Below, in pieces: positions 48,301 to 63,300 of a stretch of DNA of 64,000 bases (within the stretch, counting starts at the first letter, position 1; each line of letters opens with the position of its first letter). This DNA is from Dipetalonema caudispina. Its lineage: Eukaryota; Nematoda; Chromadorea; Rhabditida; Onchocercidae. Position numbers and translations under genes: made by a program. The notes beneath the pieces are model-generated. The model saw nothing but the letters and a program-made list of their open reading frames with translations. It made no database searches and was not told the origin of the DNA. The stretch lies in the NCBI GenBank assembly GCA_013365325.1, contig JABVXV010000047.1, positions 186,001 through 250,000 of the forward strand, given 5' to 3'.

Positions 48301-51300
48301 TCAATAAACTTCTGGTTTGTTATTATTTTTTCTGTTAGTTTTCTTTTTTCTTTTTTTATGCGTTAACTTATTTGTTTTTTTATATCGCTAGCTGGACCAA
48401 TACCGACATCGAACTGTTTTCAGGAGAACTGAGATTTCTAAGTAAGATAGTGAGTGATAATGTAACAAACAATAGAAATTGTTTGTGTCAAGATATTGAA
48501 TTTGTGAATACAGGTTTAGTTTGGTACCATGGTATGGTGTGATTCCATCTGTTATAGGGATGTACTGTTGTTGACTGGCGCAGATAGAAAAGTTTTGAGT
48601 TAGGGATGGGAACAGATAAACATAGAAGCAAGGATGGAGTTGGAGACGAGAGACGGAATGATTGAGCTCGAGCAACTGCTCCTGTTTACCAACCAGGTAG
48701 TCGGTCGTTTCGTTGTATGTGTGTATGCGTATAGATCTGCTATTTCATTTTTCCTATGCACATACCTCTTCACTTCGCTTTCTAATCATCATTTCCATTC
48801 GCGAAATAGCAAAGTGGCGGAAGATATGAGGATGAGCTAAGTTGAGATGAAATATCATTCTGTTACCGTCATCATTCCTCTTTCTTGTCGTTGTCACCGT
48901 TATTACGGTCCCTTTTCTTCCAGTTCAACAAACAAAACATTTACTACATCAGTTCATTTTGTTACCATTACCAATTTATTGCTTCTTTTTTTTTCATTGC
49001 TATAGTTCATTCTGTTTACCATTTAATCCATCAATTCATTCTTTATATCATTTTATTGTTGGAAGATTCCACTAAGATCAGTGCGTTTTTTGCTGACCTT
49101 AATCCTCTGATACAACTTTTATCCATTAAGGCCAAGTTAACTTTTTATTGAATTTCCTGTTCGTGATGTGACTTTGGTCCATTGCTTCATAATATTTCCT
49201 GCTTTTTCTGTTCTTTTCGGTGGTCTTGAAATTAGTATTTTCATTTGACGATTTCTAAAATTAGGACTGATAAATAAGCATAACGTAATAGACGTATGTG
49301 CTGCGAGATAATTTCCCGGAATTTTCGCGGATAATTTCCACGAGATAATTTTGGAAGTAATTGAATGGATTGGAAGAAAATGTGTGCGCAAGATGGAGGA
49401 AGAGTGGAAATGAAAAATGAAAATGTTATTACATTGTTTAGAGAAGTAAAAGCATTCCATCCGTGACACATTTCTATCATATAGTAAGCTTTCGTAATCG
49501 ACGTTTTTCTTGTTTTTTTTTGCAATACGGTAGCAGTAGTGAGATGACAAATGTTTATGTTTGAGGAATTTAAAAAAAAAGGGGAGGGAGAGAGAGGTAG
49601 AGGGTGGAATAAAGAAGAAAAACCGCATTTCATGGTCACACACACACATGTAACAGTTTGCAGTCTGTACAAGAAATCTTGGATTTTATCATCTTGGAAA
49701 GCTTTGGGAATCATCAATAATACGCTTACGAGTCCAAACTGATTTTTCGATTCACCATCTAAAACAGCGTTAACATATGTTCTTTGGATGTATCTCATTT
49801 ATTTGTTCTCGTAATTTAAGTTTCTTCATTTCTCGGGTAAATTTAGCCTGTTGTGTACTTCCAGAAATTCAGTGGATTTGTTAATATTTTCAATTGCATA
49901 GTGGAGAAGAGAGGGTGGAGTGGAACACATTGGATTGATAAATTTGACAGCATAGTCTTTGATGATATCCCAAAAAGAAAGAGACATCGGAAAAACTCAC
50001 TTTTTTTTCGTTTCAAATGTTGTTACAAATAATGGAAAAATCAACGAATCTATTGAACGTTGAAGATCTTGCATTTATTCTATTACTGATGGTATCATGT
50101 AACCAAACAAAACAATGTTACCATATGTTCTTAGAATGTACCTCATCTGTCCGTTAGCTGTGTTTTAAATTTCAGTATTTCTCTGGGGAATTTAGCTCCT
50201 TTGTGAGGTTCCAGAGATTTTATCTTCATCTCGAAGTATGAACGGTAGAGATGATTGAGAAGTCACGCTTCGATATCTTCAAATGTCACCAACCGGTCGT
50301 CATTTCGGATACTACCATGATTTGGGTAGTCTAATCTAGAAGTTGTCTCGTTAGCAAATACTTCATGGTGACCACGTTTTGTTAAGGTGTAGAAGAATGT
50401 AAAGGTTTTTAAATTTTACGATTGTTTTTTTGTCTCAGTTACGAGGGTAGTCGTTTTTCGGAATATCTATGAGCGTGATCTTTGATTTTAAAAATAAAAT
50501 TTTCGAGTTAACATAAAAGGGTTGGAATAATTTTATTAGTGGAAAAAGTTGGATCAACCGGGAAATGTATAAATATTGTGATATGAACTCGTGTCATTGT
50601 TGTTGTTTTGTTATGGATACTACCAGTTAGTGGTTTGCTGTAGTGATTACTGTTTGAGACTTCAACAAAAGAAATACGTGAAATTCATTGAGTTATTACT
50701 TTTTCTCCTAAATTGAAGACCATTACGAGAATAATCGAAATTTGAACAGTTAGAGTGGTTGTTATACGATATGAAAATTTCCAACAAGGACTAACATGAA
50801 TTTGTAGAAATATTTTATTGAGTGTAATTTCTTCGAATTTACTGAATAATGTGCCATTCCTAGGATTGGCTATGTATGATTTGAAAAGGACGTTAGAATG
50901 GCAGTTCCTTTAGTTTTGCATTATCACCATATGTTCCTTGATTTTGCTTTCGGGCAAAAGGCACGCACATACAGATACAAGCAGTGAAGTTGGATAATAT
51001 AAAATTATGGGAACGTCGCTCAGGAAACATTCGCTTATGCTCCATCAAGTAAGATCACTTTTTGTTATGAACAATGAAGAAGAGTGTGTTATAGGCGGAT
51101 GGAAAAAGATGGAAAATACGCTTGTGAGATATTTGTGCGGTTTCCGTTAGCCATAAATCGGTTATGCTTCAGTTGCTATGATTAATGAAGCCGTACTTCA
51201 CAGCTAGCTCATTCCCTACAGTTTACCTGCTGCTATTGATTTCTTATACTTTTTCAATATTCAAAATATTTACATTTCTTTCAATTGAATTTTTGTCTTG

Positions 51301-54300
51301 CATCTTTCTGCTGGCTTTTATCTATAATCCAGTGGCCATGATGATGGTGATAGGTGATAGGGTAGCAGAGATGGTAACAGCGGTGATAAGTGATAGTACT
51401 AGTGATGCTGATGGTATGCTTTCTGGTCATAAAAAAAGCGTTTGGAATGTTGAGTACGTTGAGCAGTGAAACGCGTCTGCTATGTTATCGACCTGGAAAT
51501 ACAAAGCTTGCAATATTGCGTAGTACTAACAGTGTATTAGTTGGAGGGATAATACTAATACTAATTCACGTCTTACAAGAATTTAATCGTTATTAAAGAT
51601 AAATTATGATTTCTTAGTGAATGGATCACCACAGAAAAAGAGTAGTTCGAATGATGGAAGATTACAGTGAAATAGGTGACTAATATGTGAGTTACGGATA
51701 GAGGATTGAAGAAAATGATATGAAGATCCTCTATTGAACCTTTATATTACGAGATTGATTTACATTGATCAGTAAGGTTTGATAAAGTATAAAGCAATTG
51801 AATATGTGTGAAATTGGATACCGTTGTTCATTGCAAATGGTATTTCATTGTATGAAATATGAAGATAAAGAGACCAACTGGGGTGATATACCGTCCATGT
51901 TTTTTCTTCCTTTTTTAAAGAATCTACAAAGTTAGATGCAGCTGTCGAAATGAACAAGGCGTATTTTCTGCATGATGAGATACACTTCGCCTTAACTTTA
52001 TGTGTATGTGTGTTGATGGAATATCAAAATGTTTTTCCGCACAGACATAAATTCGCTTATTTACCGAATAACACAACTGTTAGGCGTTCCTTTCCATTTT
52101 ATTTCCAAGTATCTTGGTGACTTGGATTCCTTGCTTAAAATCTCGACTAATTTTTGTAAAATGTTTTTTCTTTCCTCCATTTGCGGTTCCTTTGAAATGA
52201 ATCCCAAACTGTTGGCTGTGTAATGTCAATGTTGTCCGCTTATCGTCACGGCAGAAATACATCTGTGCAGAAGCAAAACTTTGATATTTCATCAATAGAT
52301 TTAGTCAAGCATTTTGATACTTTAATTTCTAATTCCTTTTCGTCTTTCTTGTAAGGAAAAAAATAGCAACGCAGAGTATTTTTTCAGCAGAAGTAGATTT
52401 GTGAACTGTTAATACAGTTAAGTGTAGAGGTGTTACTAATCAGAAACAGTGATGTCTTTGTTCGTTTACGTCGCAAGAGTATGAGTAAAATTTGGAAAGT
52501 ACCGCAGATTACAGTAATGAAAGGAGGTCCGGTTTATTAGTTGATCAGTTAAATCAAATCGTCCCAGAAATAATCACTGTAGTTCTTTATCTAGTTGTTT
52601 TTAAGGAATTTTCGGGATTTCGTCTTCTGAAAATCCTCTTTGCTTCCCTTTATTATACGAGGACAGCGCAGCTAATTTGTGTGTATTATACGGATTCTTC
52701 ATTTAAAAAAAGGGAATTTCAACAGCAGAAAGTATATAGAGATCATCGGTTGTTAGTAGCAAGCAATTCATAAAGAGAACAACTGAAGCTTTCGTTAAGT
52801 TTTCCCAATGATTTTATCCGAAATCTTTAATTTCACTTGTCTTTTGTCAAATATATTCGTGAACTAGAATATGTTCTCTTTTTTTGTTGTGGTGAGCAAT
52901 AATTTCTTGTCGTCCGATAAGATTGCAGTTAAAGTCGTGTTACTGTTTCTTGCTTACAGTGAATACAATATTGTTAGTTCAATAATTCTTGTCATCTTTA
53001 TAACCTCTCGTGATAAATTATTATCTTTACCAAAATCTTCATGGAGTTTGGGAAATGTATTAAAAATCTGGGATCATCGGGATGAAATACGTTATACTAT
53101 AATGAATGTCATGATATTTATACATGAGGATACTCATTCACCCAAGTATTTCTTGAGTTCTTTTTATATTCTTTCCTTCTCTTACATCAAGTTCATTTTA
53201 TCCCGGATATTTACATAAGGTTTTCCGTGCGATTAAATGGAAGCGGCGAAGAGAAATTATTAGAGTTATTGAGTTCTAATGATTGTAATGAATGAATGAG
53301 CTGTTCTCCTCTCTCTGTGTGGAATTCGTTCTGGGCAACTTTTTAAATTGTGACAAATGAAATTTAAATCGTTAGATTCGTTTTCAAAAAATCCTTAACT
53401 TTTTCGAAAAAGGTGAGCTAACTGCTTCTGATGAAAAAGCATTTTTAGCATTTTCGTTCTTGCCTGCTAAAAAGCTGTCGTTTAATTACCCAATACAGCA
53501 CCCTTCTCTTTTTCTCTTCTACTCCCTTTCCTTTTCCCACCCTCTCTTGGAAAAGAGATAGGGGAAATGTCGTGGGCATTGAATAGGTTTTTGATTGCCA
53601 AAAAGATTTTTTTTTTCTTGATTTCAGTTCAGCGAAAAAGTTTCTTTTTCTAATACATCCTTTTTCGTTTTTGTTTGACGAGTTGCATTTCGTTATCTAT
53701 ATATATATATATATTGATAAATGAATTATTCTTCTCTTCAGTTTTTTTTTTTTTTTTTTTTTTCTTATAGCAAGAGTGAAATTTCAGAAAAATAAACCGA
53801 CATTATCGACAATCCGTTATAAAAGGCATTAATTTTCAATCAGTAGTCAATATTCTGTTACGTAGTTTTTAACTCAATTGATAATTTTTTCGCGGAACTC
53901 CTTGTTCTGTTTTTCTTCTCCTTGTCATGGGATTAGATGCGAAATATTGTAATAATGTTATTACTTAGGATAGTACACGGACAGCTAATTTGATTATTTG
54001 AAAATGATATTAGGAAATGGAGGATGTATGTCATACCATGGTCTGATTTGATCGATTTCTTAAAAAAACGTTTTGTGTTTCATCGTATTCTATTTTGAAT
54101 CTGTTGAACGCTGTAGATACTCAAATATCCGTCTCTGTGGGCTGTTCTGGTAATGTAATTTGGACTGGTAGTTTAATTAATTTCACTTCAAACTTGAGGT
54201 AATATCCGTTTCCTTTTTTTATTTTTTATTCCCTGATCCCGGCGTTTTTTGTTACCATTGTCAAGATCAGATCGTTGTAATGGAAGAGTTCGTAGTTTCG

Positions 54301-57300
54301 TATTGCGTCATGTTCGACAATTCATATAGATTATTAATAAAATCTAATGGAAATCTCTCTTTTGAAAATCGGTTCGTTAATACAAGAATGTCATGAGGCT
54401 GTTTTGTTCACTTTTTTGGATCCTGAAGTTGTCTCAAAGCACTTTCCGTAGGGCGATTGAGAGGCAGAATTCATCCCTTACCCTGTGATGAGTCTTCTTT
54501 TACTATCGATCACTTTCCACATCTGATCGTACATATTTTGACAAGCAAATTATCGATTTTTGCGCTTTTAAACAAATTAACAATTGAAAGAAAAGATATT
54601 TCAAATTTTTGATGTTGTAGCGGAAGGAGGCGACAGGCGAAAGAGTGTCTTGCGATCAAAAGAACGTGACGCTTTGAAACGGAAAATCGAACAGCGTCCC
54701 TCCAAGCAAAAGCTTGTCACACAGCACATCCTACTCACCGGTAGTTTTTCTGTTTGATTCAAACTTGTTTAAGCTATACGGAAATACCGTTGTTTACTTG
54801 AATTTGATCAAAACAATGTTCTTTATTCCATGTTTTTCCATTTATTGTGTACAAACTCTCTCTGCCTAATTGAGGTGTTGAAGTATGGAAAATGATTCTT
54901 GTTGAAAGCTGTCGGTTCTAGATTTGATTTAAATGCATTTTCCGCATTAAATATTGCAAGTTTTATATATACGAATATCGTATTTTCCCTGTTTTATAAC
55001 TTGTTAGTTATTAATCGGTATGTCATATATCCCGCAATAACGAGTCAAATTTTCCTTTTCTTTGCACCTTAAACACTTGAGAGAAAAGTATATACGTAAT
55101 TAGTTATGATTTAGTTCTTCCATTTTTCGATTTTCAATAGAGAGCACATAACTGAAGACCTTTAGATTCTTTCTAGAACTTTTAATCTCACTTCTATCTG
55201 AATTATACTCTCTTATAACCGGGGAAGGAAATATGAATTGTTAGTTGTATACCAAGTTCACCATTGGAAATATATTTTCAGCTTTTTCCTGAAACGTCAT
55301 ATTCATTTGCTCATGACTTTTACATTTAGCTGTAGTCTAATCCCGAAACTGTGTTAATGCATTCTTTCAGAACGTTTCATGTATTCGCCAGATCGTGACT
55401 AGTATTTATTGCAGCAGTAATTACCTTACTTTGTACTTTGATGGAGCAATAGTTTTTACTGAGCTTTTATGGAATTTTCTTTACAGATTGGTGGAAGGGA
55501 AGAATGTCTTAGCTGAGCCGTTGCTGTTGGGTGTTAAAGTCTTGTTTTTCAGGAAAAATAAAAATATAGCAGTTAAATATCGGTATATTATAGCATCTAA
55601 TGCGGACCCATCTATCCAGCGGAAGGCTGAGGAGCTGAAACGCTGTAAGCTGAAAGACGATTTGAACAAAAAATTGCAGCATCGACCCGGTCCACTCGAG
55701 CTGATTACCAAGAAAATTTTACAAGCTGATGCGGAACTGGAGCAAGCAATACAAGGTTATTCAAGTTTTTTTGGAGCGAAATTAATCTGTGCCATATCTT
55801 TACCAGTTTCTTTCCGTAATTCATGTTCAGAAGCCTAAAAATCTATAAAGTTATGGCTGGGACTTATGAAATAAGCATGTCGAAGAATGTCATACCGTTA
55901 GCTGCTGTCCGAGGCAAACTTTTCTCTGATTAATTTGAGTGGCTTCAAAATCTTTTCATTCTTTTTAGAGGGCCGCTTATTGTTCACTAAAACTACCCAA
56001 AGAAAAGGGGGTGAAAGCGAAGAGAAGCAATCGGGTAATTTCATCAGCTAATTTTTCTATAAAAAATTGACAGTTTTTGACTGTTTGTTTAATTGTAGCA
56101 CCGTAAGTGGAAAAGGTACACTCATCATAATGTTGTTTGGAATATGCAAAGTTAGCTAATTAATATAGAATACGCAGCTTTAATTTATTTCCACTTCACT
56201 TGAATTCCTTCTTTTAGATTTATTTAATAGTTTCTAAATAATAATAATTGAATAGAGATGGAGGTAATATCCGCGACACCAGCATGTGCTTATCAGAGAA
56301 AACTACCAAATGTTTGTTTGGCCAAATCAAAAGTTCGTAAAAAAGGTTCACAGTATCGAACACCATATGACCAAACGTTACCATCACCGAATGCTCGATC
56401 GAAGTTAAAATTGCAAGATTCTGCCGCTACAGATTACCAGGTGTGTTTGTTATCTTACTGATTAATTATTAGTGGTGGAAGTTATAACAAATTGGTGATC
56501 AGGGATGTAATTTATTAAGAGTATAAGTGCACGATATTTTTACAGATATTATAAGAATATATTTTGAGGCATTTTCAGATAGTTTAATTACTCTGAGGTT
56601 TATTCGAGCAATTACATGGGTGATTTCTTTGGAAAAGAAGAAATTTTGTTATTTAATTGTAACAGATTATCAAAAAAGTTCTCGTTTGACCGGAATTAAT
56701 CGTAAATTTTAGCTTCTGTCGTTTTACATTTGTGTGTATTACATCATAAGAAACGATGGCGTCATGTCCAGACTTTTCTTCTAATTAGTTGCCGTTTGTT
56801 CAGGGTGCGGAAACTATAAATGATGCACTGGTGACTCATAGTGTATCTTACGTTAGCGATAATGCGTCATTGTTAAGTGTCGGTGAACAGGTACTTTCAT
56901 TTTCTTTTTTGTGAATTTCTTGCAAAAAAAAGTGAGTCGAGGTTTGGTTGACTTGAACCGGAAATGACTTATGTTCAGCTTATGTCGCTTACTGAGGATC
57001 TAAATCACCTTGAACTAAATACTGGACTAACATAATTAATATATAGTAGTCAATATAAATTTGCTTTAAAGAGAATTTTTTTGTTAAATTAAGTTTGAAA
57101 ATAATGTGCTTGAATTCTCTTTATTTGGACAGTAATGTAAGGATCGAGCAGTTTTTCGGGTTTGTTTTTTGAAAGATGTTTATCATCTTAGCTACATTTA
57201 GCAGCGGGGAACATTGATCGAAATGCATCTCCGCTAGTAAATATCCTTGTCCTGAACAGGCCGATGTTGTTTTTTCTTTTGAAGAGTGAGAATACGCGTG

Positions 57301-60300
57301 AAATGCAAAGTAGCTACGACCTTTTACTTCAACAACAACAGTTGTTTTTACAATGGCAGCGTGAGGTTGAAGAGTCCCGAGCCCTCGGCACCTCACAGGT
57401 AACTTTGGAAATTTCACATTGTTTGACTTTCAAAACGTTTTGCAAATACATCGTAATGCAACATGCCATAGGTCGGTTCAACAACTCTGCAATAGTTATG
57501 CTGCATGAACAAACTATGTTAGCTCTTGTGTAATATGATTTTTATCGTTCAAATTTGAAATAACCAAACGAATTAAGGAAATGATTTCCAGGAAGAGGAA
57601 GGACGACATTGTCCAGATGAATGTGCCACATCGAGTGCAATATCACCCTGCATGACAACATCCGCTCAAAGTTCGTTAGTTGGTGCAGATTGTGTTCAGA
57701 ATGGAGTGCAGTCGGTAATATCTGAACAAATGCAAGAAACTCAGCAGTGTTGTCAGTGTTCCAGTGTTAATTTCAATTATTCAGGGATATCATCGGGAAC
57801 CGCTAATTCTGTGAATGATAGTGAGAAGCCAAAAACCCGTCTTGCAGACTATCGGGTGCAAGATCTCAAAAATGAATGCAAAAAGCGTCAGTTGCCCGTT
57901 TCCGGTGCAAAGCCACAGCTACTGGAACGATTAAGACCATACGAGGAATCGATTTTGAATCACTGCAGTGGAACTGCAATAATGGATACATCATCTGATT
58001 TGATTTCCGTCTCGTCTCCAGCTCCTGATGTCGCAACACAGTCGAATCGGTTACCTCCTATCAGCAATGTTATTAGTGATTATGTTCACAAACATTCTAT
58101 TTCACCTTTGGTACAGCGAACTCAATCACCGCAGCAGCACTCTCTTGTCGTACAATTGCCTCCAGCACAACAACATCAGCACCAAGTTTTGCATGTATTA
58201 TTTCCTGTTTTCTGTTTTGGATAAAAAATTTGATGTGATCACCTCCATCATGTCGCGGAAATTGTGATGATCGGGCAGTGCCAGTGCATAGTAGGACGTC
58301 TGTTGTGAAAGGCTTGATCCAAATTCAGATATTGCTGCTGCTACCACTTTATGATACTAATGCCAAGCATCTTAACTGTCATTTGATCAGTGGGAAAAGT
58401 TTAATATCTGGCAAATACCGTAAGACTTTCGGTGGGTTACGCATATCGTATGTATGTTGCTGTTAATAGACGTGCAGCATTAAATGATCGCAAGTAATTC
58501 ATATTCATGTTTTAATAAATTATGAATTACTGTTGTATAAGATTCATTGGTTGAGTAGTTGTCTTTGCATAAGTGATTAGTTTTGAAACTTCGATTAAAT
58601 TATTCTGTTTCAGCTTGTGGATGCTAATGGCTCAGTTGTTGCAACAGCAACGGTACCACACAGTGTGCAATGTTGTTGTATGTCATCGGAATATCCGCTC
58701 ACAACTAACATCACTTTGAACGGTACCACAACCCAGTCTACCAGTATTCGATCGCAGCAACAACTTTCAAATACTACAGAAATAACACAAAATGTGGTGC
58801 AGCAAGTGCAAACAGAACCTACTTTTAGTTTTGCACAGCTTGGTTCAGGTGGACAAGTACGTTAATGTGTTTTTCAAGATTCTAAATAGAAGTTGTTAGC
58901 GAAATCACCGTAAAAAAGTTACAAATCCAGAAACTGGTTTCCATATATAAGAGGTTTTTGTAGAATAGAAATGAAAAACTTGGGAAGGGTTTCTGTAACA
59001 TTCAAATTTCCGAGCTGATGCATATTTCGTTCAATATTTCTTCTCTTTTTATTCATAAAGCAGTTTTCAGTTCACGTTGGTGCGAACGTCTTCTGTTGAG
59101 CAGCTGCAGCAGCAAGCTTCTCCTCACGTTATGCATTCATCTCAGACTGGACAGCATCAACAACAACAACAAACTCAGCTGATGCAGGGCACGGTGCCAG
59201 GGAATTCAGTTCTCAGTTGTCACTTGCCTCGATCTACCAGTTCACCGGATCAGCGTCTGACAGGAGCATCACATCAAATGACTGGAACACCATCACGTAG
59301 CACTCAGCAGCAGCAGCAGCAGCAAACACAAGCACAGATTCAACATGCCGGAACTGGAGTAGCTACATGTCCTGCTGTAAAGCAACAAAACTGTCATAGC
59401 CAGTTTCTTATATGTAATAACGTTACGCGACATAATTCAAAGGTAATTACTATTTATGAGAAATGAATGTTGGTGTGTGGTGTTGATATGGAAATAGTGT
59501 TTGTAAATGTTGTATTACAAAATGTTATCTGAATGTTTGTATTGTAATGTGAGACTGGTAGTAAATGGACAATATCCGAGCAAGCTGGAAAATATCACTC
59601 CAAAAATTTCAACAGTATATCTCTTCATTTTAGTGAATGAAATTTGCGGGCAGTCTGTCAATTGTTTTCTTTTATTGGAAGGGTTTTGTTGAATGTAACT
59701 CATCATAAGTTTTTCTTATTCATTTCTACTGAAATGATTAAAGTATAGAACCTTTAGGAAATGTTTTGGAAATTTTGAGGAGAATTAGTCAAGGACTCTT
59801 TGTTTCTTCGAATTTTATAGCAATTATTGCTTCACGGGTCTGCTGTTTTGACAAGGGTGTGTATCGAAAAATAGCAGTACATTTGATTTGTTGAAATTAT
59901 GTCGCAGCGACATTGCTTTTACTACGAGCCGAAAGGGCAGGTATTTTCGGAAAGAAGTAATTCAAACGGTTTATGTAAGTGAGGAGCCATAAATATTGGT
60001 TAAGGTCGTACTGAAAAACTTTGTTACCAAATTCACTGAGTTTTTGTGTTAGTGGTTTTGTCTTTTTTGAAAGCTATAATTTGAATGAAGGAATTGTTGT
60101 GGTAAAAAAAATTTAGGGGTAGATGAATAACGTACGTAACAGGAGTGCCTGTAATTGATCATTGTCATTAGCCAGTATTTTTGAACAGTTGGCATTTCGT
60201 ATCCAAAAGTGTAAAGGACATTTGCTGTTCTAAATATCGTCAAGGGAGAAGGATACCCCGGTTTAAATCATTTGTTTAATGTTGATAATATTACACTTTC

Positions 60301-63300
60301 ATAAATTCAGTAGTCTAGTTTCTAATTATAGCATACTAATGCTGTTATATCTCGATGCATGTATTCATGCTATTGAAATCCTGAAATGTCCGATTGGAAG
60401 TAAAAAATAAGTATGTTTAGGATGGAACAACAGTATCTCATAATGCACTCTGTCCACCGCTGCAATCTGCACAGCCGCACTGTTCTCCCGTTATGGCGGA
60501 TTCGGCAAGTGGTAGTTCACCGGACATTCCATCGCCACCAAATAATTCCGAAAAACTAGTGAAGAAGTATCCTACTCATATTGATCCAAGTGACACGAGC
60601 GCCTTGTAAGCTTTTTGATTTTATCATTTTTCTAATTTCACACCAGTTGAAGATGGTTTTGTCTAATTCGGAAGTTACTCTTTCCTTAATTTTTTCTTGG
60701 ATAGTTGTTTGCCAGAATAATTGAGTGCATTGTGACAAACGCACTTAACAAAGATGTAATTTCTTTAACTTTATTCCATCCAGCGTGAGGAGAAAATATT
60801 TTGGATCAGACGAAATACTTATTTGAATTTCTGAGAAGCGTTTTTTACAGGCTCTCTGCAACGACATTGTCCATTCATGAGGAAATGTTGCGATTTCAGC
60901 AACGAAAAATTGAAGAATTGCAAAAGGAATTGCATCGGTCGCAGCAGCAGCTCAAACATCAACAGCAAGTAATTCTTGCTGCTAAGAAAGCACAGGTTTC
61001 TATTTAAAATTGTATATAACTGTGTAAAGAATTATGAATAGGCTAAGAAAAGGCCATAACAAAAAGCTGAATCATTGTGTATCATCTGAATATTTAGATT
61101 TAGAAGATCGGAGAAAAGGCTGTGATATAATCAAAATTAAAATTTTACTCATCGGATATTTTGAATCTTTACTTCATTATTAACCATATGAGGCGAATAG
61201 TTCGGTACATCGTATGAATAAAAGTTTTATTAAAATGGGCTTGCAGTCTTCATTTGACTTTTATTTCATTTTTATTAATAAATGTTGTGAGTAATGTTTT
61301 CAGCAAGCAAAAAGGCAAGAAGACGCCCAATTGGAAGGCAATCAGCAGCAATCTGAAGCAGATCTGTGGCTTAATCAATTGGACATCAAACATCTGAATA
61401 AATTCCATATACAACTTTTCTTACAGCATAAACTTCAGCAGCAGCAAATGCAGGCTAGTTTGTTTTTTCTTATAGACGTTTTTTCGTACTAGACTTTTCG
61501 AAATATTTTTGATGGGATTCTTTTATGCTGAAAAGTCTAGCTTATGTAGGTTGATTTCTTGGATTAAACTGTTTTCATTAGATTTAAAAGAGGGTTTGAA
61601 CTCATCATAAAATCAAAGTTCCCGTTTAATTCTCACAGTTTCACACACTTTCTTTGTCTTTTTCATTCTGCTTTCTCAGCTTAAGAAAAGGTGATGTAAC
61701 AGTTCTCATGTGTTATTTTCAGGCTCAAATTACAGAGCAACAAAATTTGGCTTCAACAGAAGAGAAACTGCAAGAAGAACTGCATGTTGAACAAGCAGTT
61801 CAAGACATCGTACGTTTGATCAAACAGGATGCGCGTACTGCGCTTCTTATTGTCCAGTTACTGAGACGTTATCAACTTGAAAGAAGTCATGTATGTTTCA
61901 TTATATTGTCATGTTTCACAGTTTCTTTTTTGATAACTACAATAATGTCCTTCACTCCATGCTTAGGCGAATAGTGGATCTTTGTCTTCCTTCTTCCTTC
62001 AGCAACCGCGTTCACCCTTCATTTATCTCATTTCCTTCCGAGATAATTTTGAATGATAAATAGTGTTCTTGAGTTATAGTGTGCGTTGCTGTGTTTGATT
62101 TACACTTGCTGTTCTTTTTTTTTTGCTTTAAAATGTTAGAATTTCGGTATTTTCAGGCTGTAGCTGCTGTGGCGCAAGTCACTGAAGATCAGAGTTGTGA
62201 AACGGAAGCACAGTATAGTATAAAAGCAGATTCTAATACTCTTGACCCAGTAACAGTTGGTACTTCACAACATCAGTGCGTTTCATTAGCGGATATAGCA
62301 ATGGAATCAATTCAAAATGCATCACAACAGAAGGCCGGTGTCATTGTTATTAGTGAAGATGAACTACAACGATATGTGCCAACAAGTACGCCTCATCCGA
62401 AACCTAAAAATCGGAAGAAGAATAATGTTAGCAGGCGAGTTCTTAAACATGCTTTGGTATTGTGTTAGCGGTGAGTTACAGTTTTTGAAGTTATCTTTTT
62501 CCACCATCTAGATGATTTATGTTGCTTTAAAAACAGATTTTGCCAAGCAGGATCTACGTATTCATACTCTATCATTTCTTTTTCTAATGAAAAACCTTAA
62601 TATTGTAAAGTAGTTGCTGGAAGTTTTTGGTCAAAAAAAGTCTTGCTCCATGGGAAAGGTTCTTAGATGTTCTGCTGTTGATAATTTCTTTTTTTTTTTT
62701 TCAGAACGAAGATTGATAATACAGATTCACAGGAAAAAATATCCGGTAGTGTGGATATGGAGGAGATTTTCAAGCAGGTGTTGGAGAATGCCTCTAAGGC
62801 TTTGATGGAAAGTGATGCCGAAAAACGGTCAAAAGCAAATGTGGTATCTTCACCGTCTTGTTTTCCCGAGGAATTCCAAAGCCAGAAAGCAGCAACATCT
62901 AGCCCTCTTCGACAACACGAAAGCGAAAGTTGCCGAGTTGAAGACAATAGCGGCAGCAATCCTACTGCTTTGCCAAGCTGTGACCAGTTGATACAACCTT
63001 ACGTCGTAAGATCACTTACCTGTATTACCAAAATTCTTGTCTAATAATTTCTAGAGTTCGCTAAGAATTCTATTTTTCATATCGTTATCAACAGTTGCCG
63101 AACGGATGTGTAAATAAAAGTTGATAAAAAACAGGTAAAGCAAAATAATCTAATGGCTGAGTAGAAATATAGAGCAGCGATTGTCTGTTAACCTTCAATC
63201 TATCCTTTTGTTGAAAAATTGTGTTAATGTGAGTGAGCGTATCTTTTTTTCTTTTTGTTTATTTTTCAGGCCAAAACACCACCAGCTTCGACACCTTACA

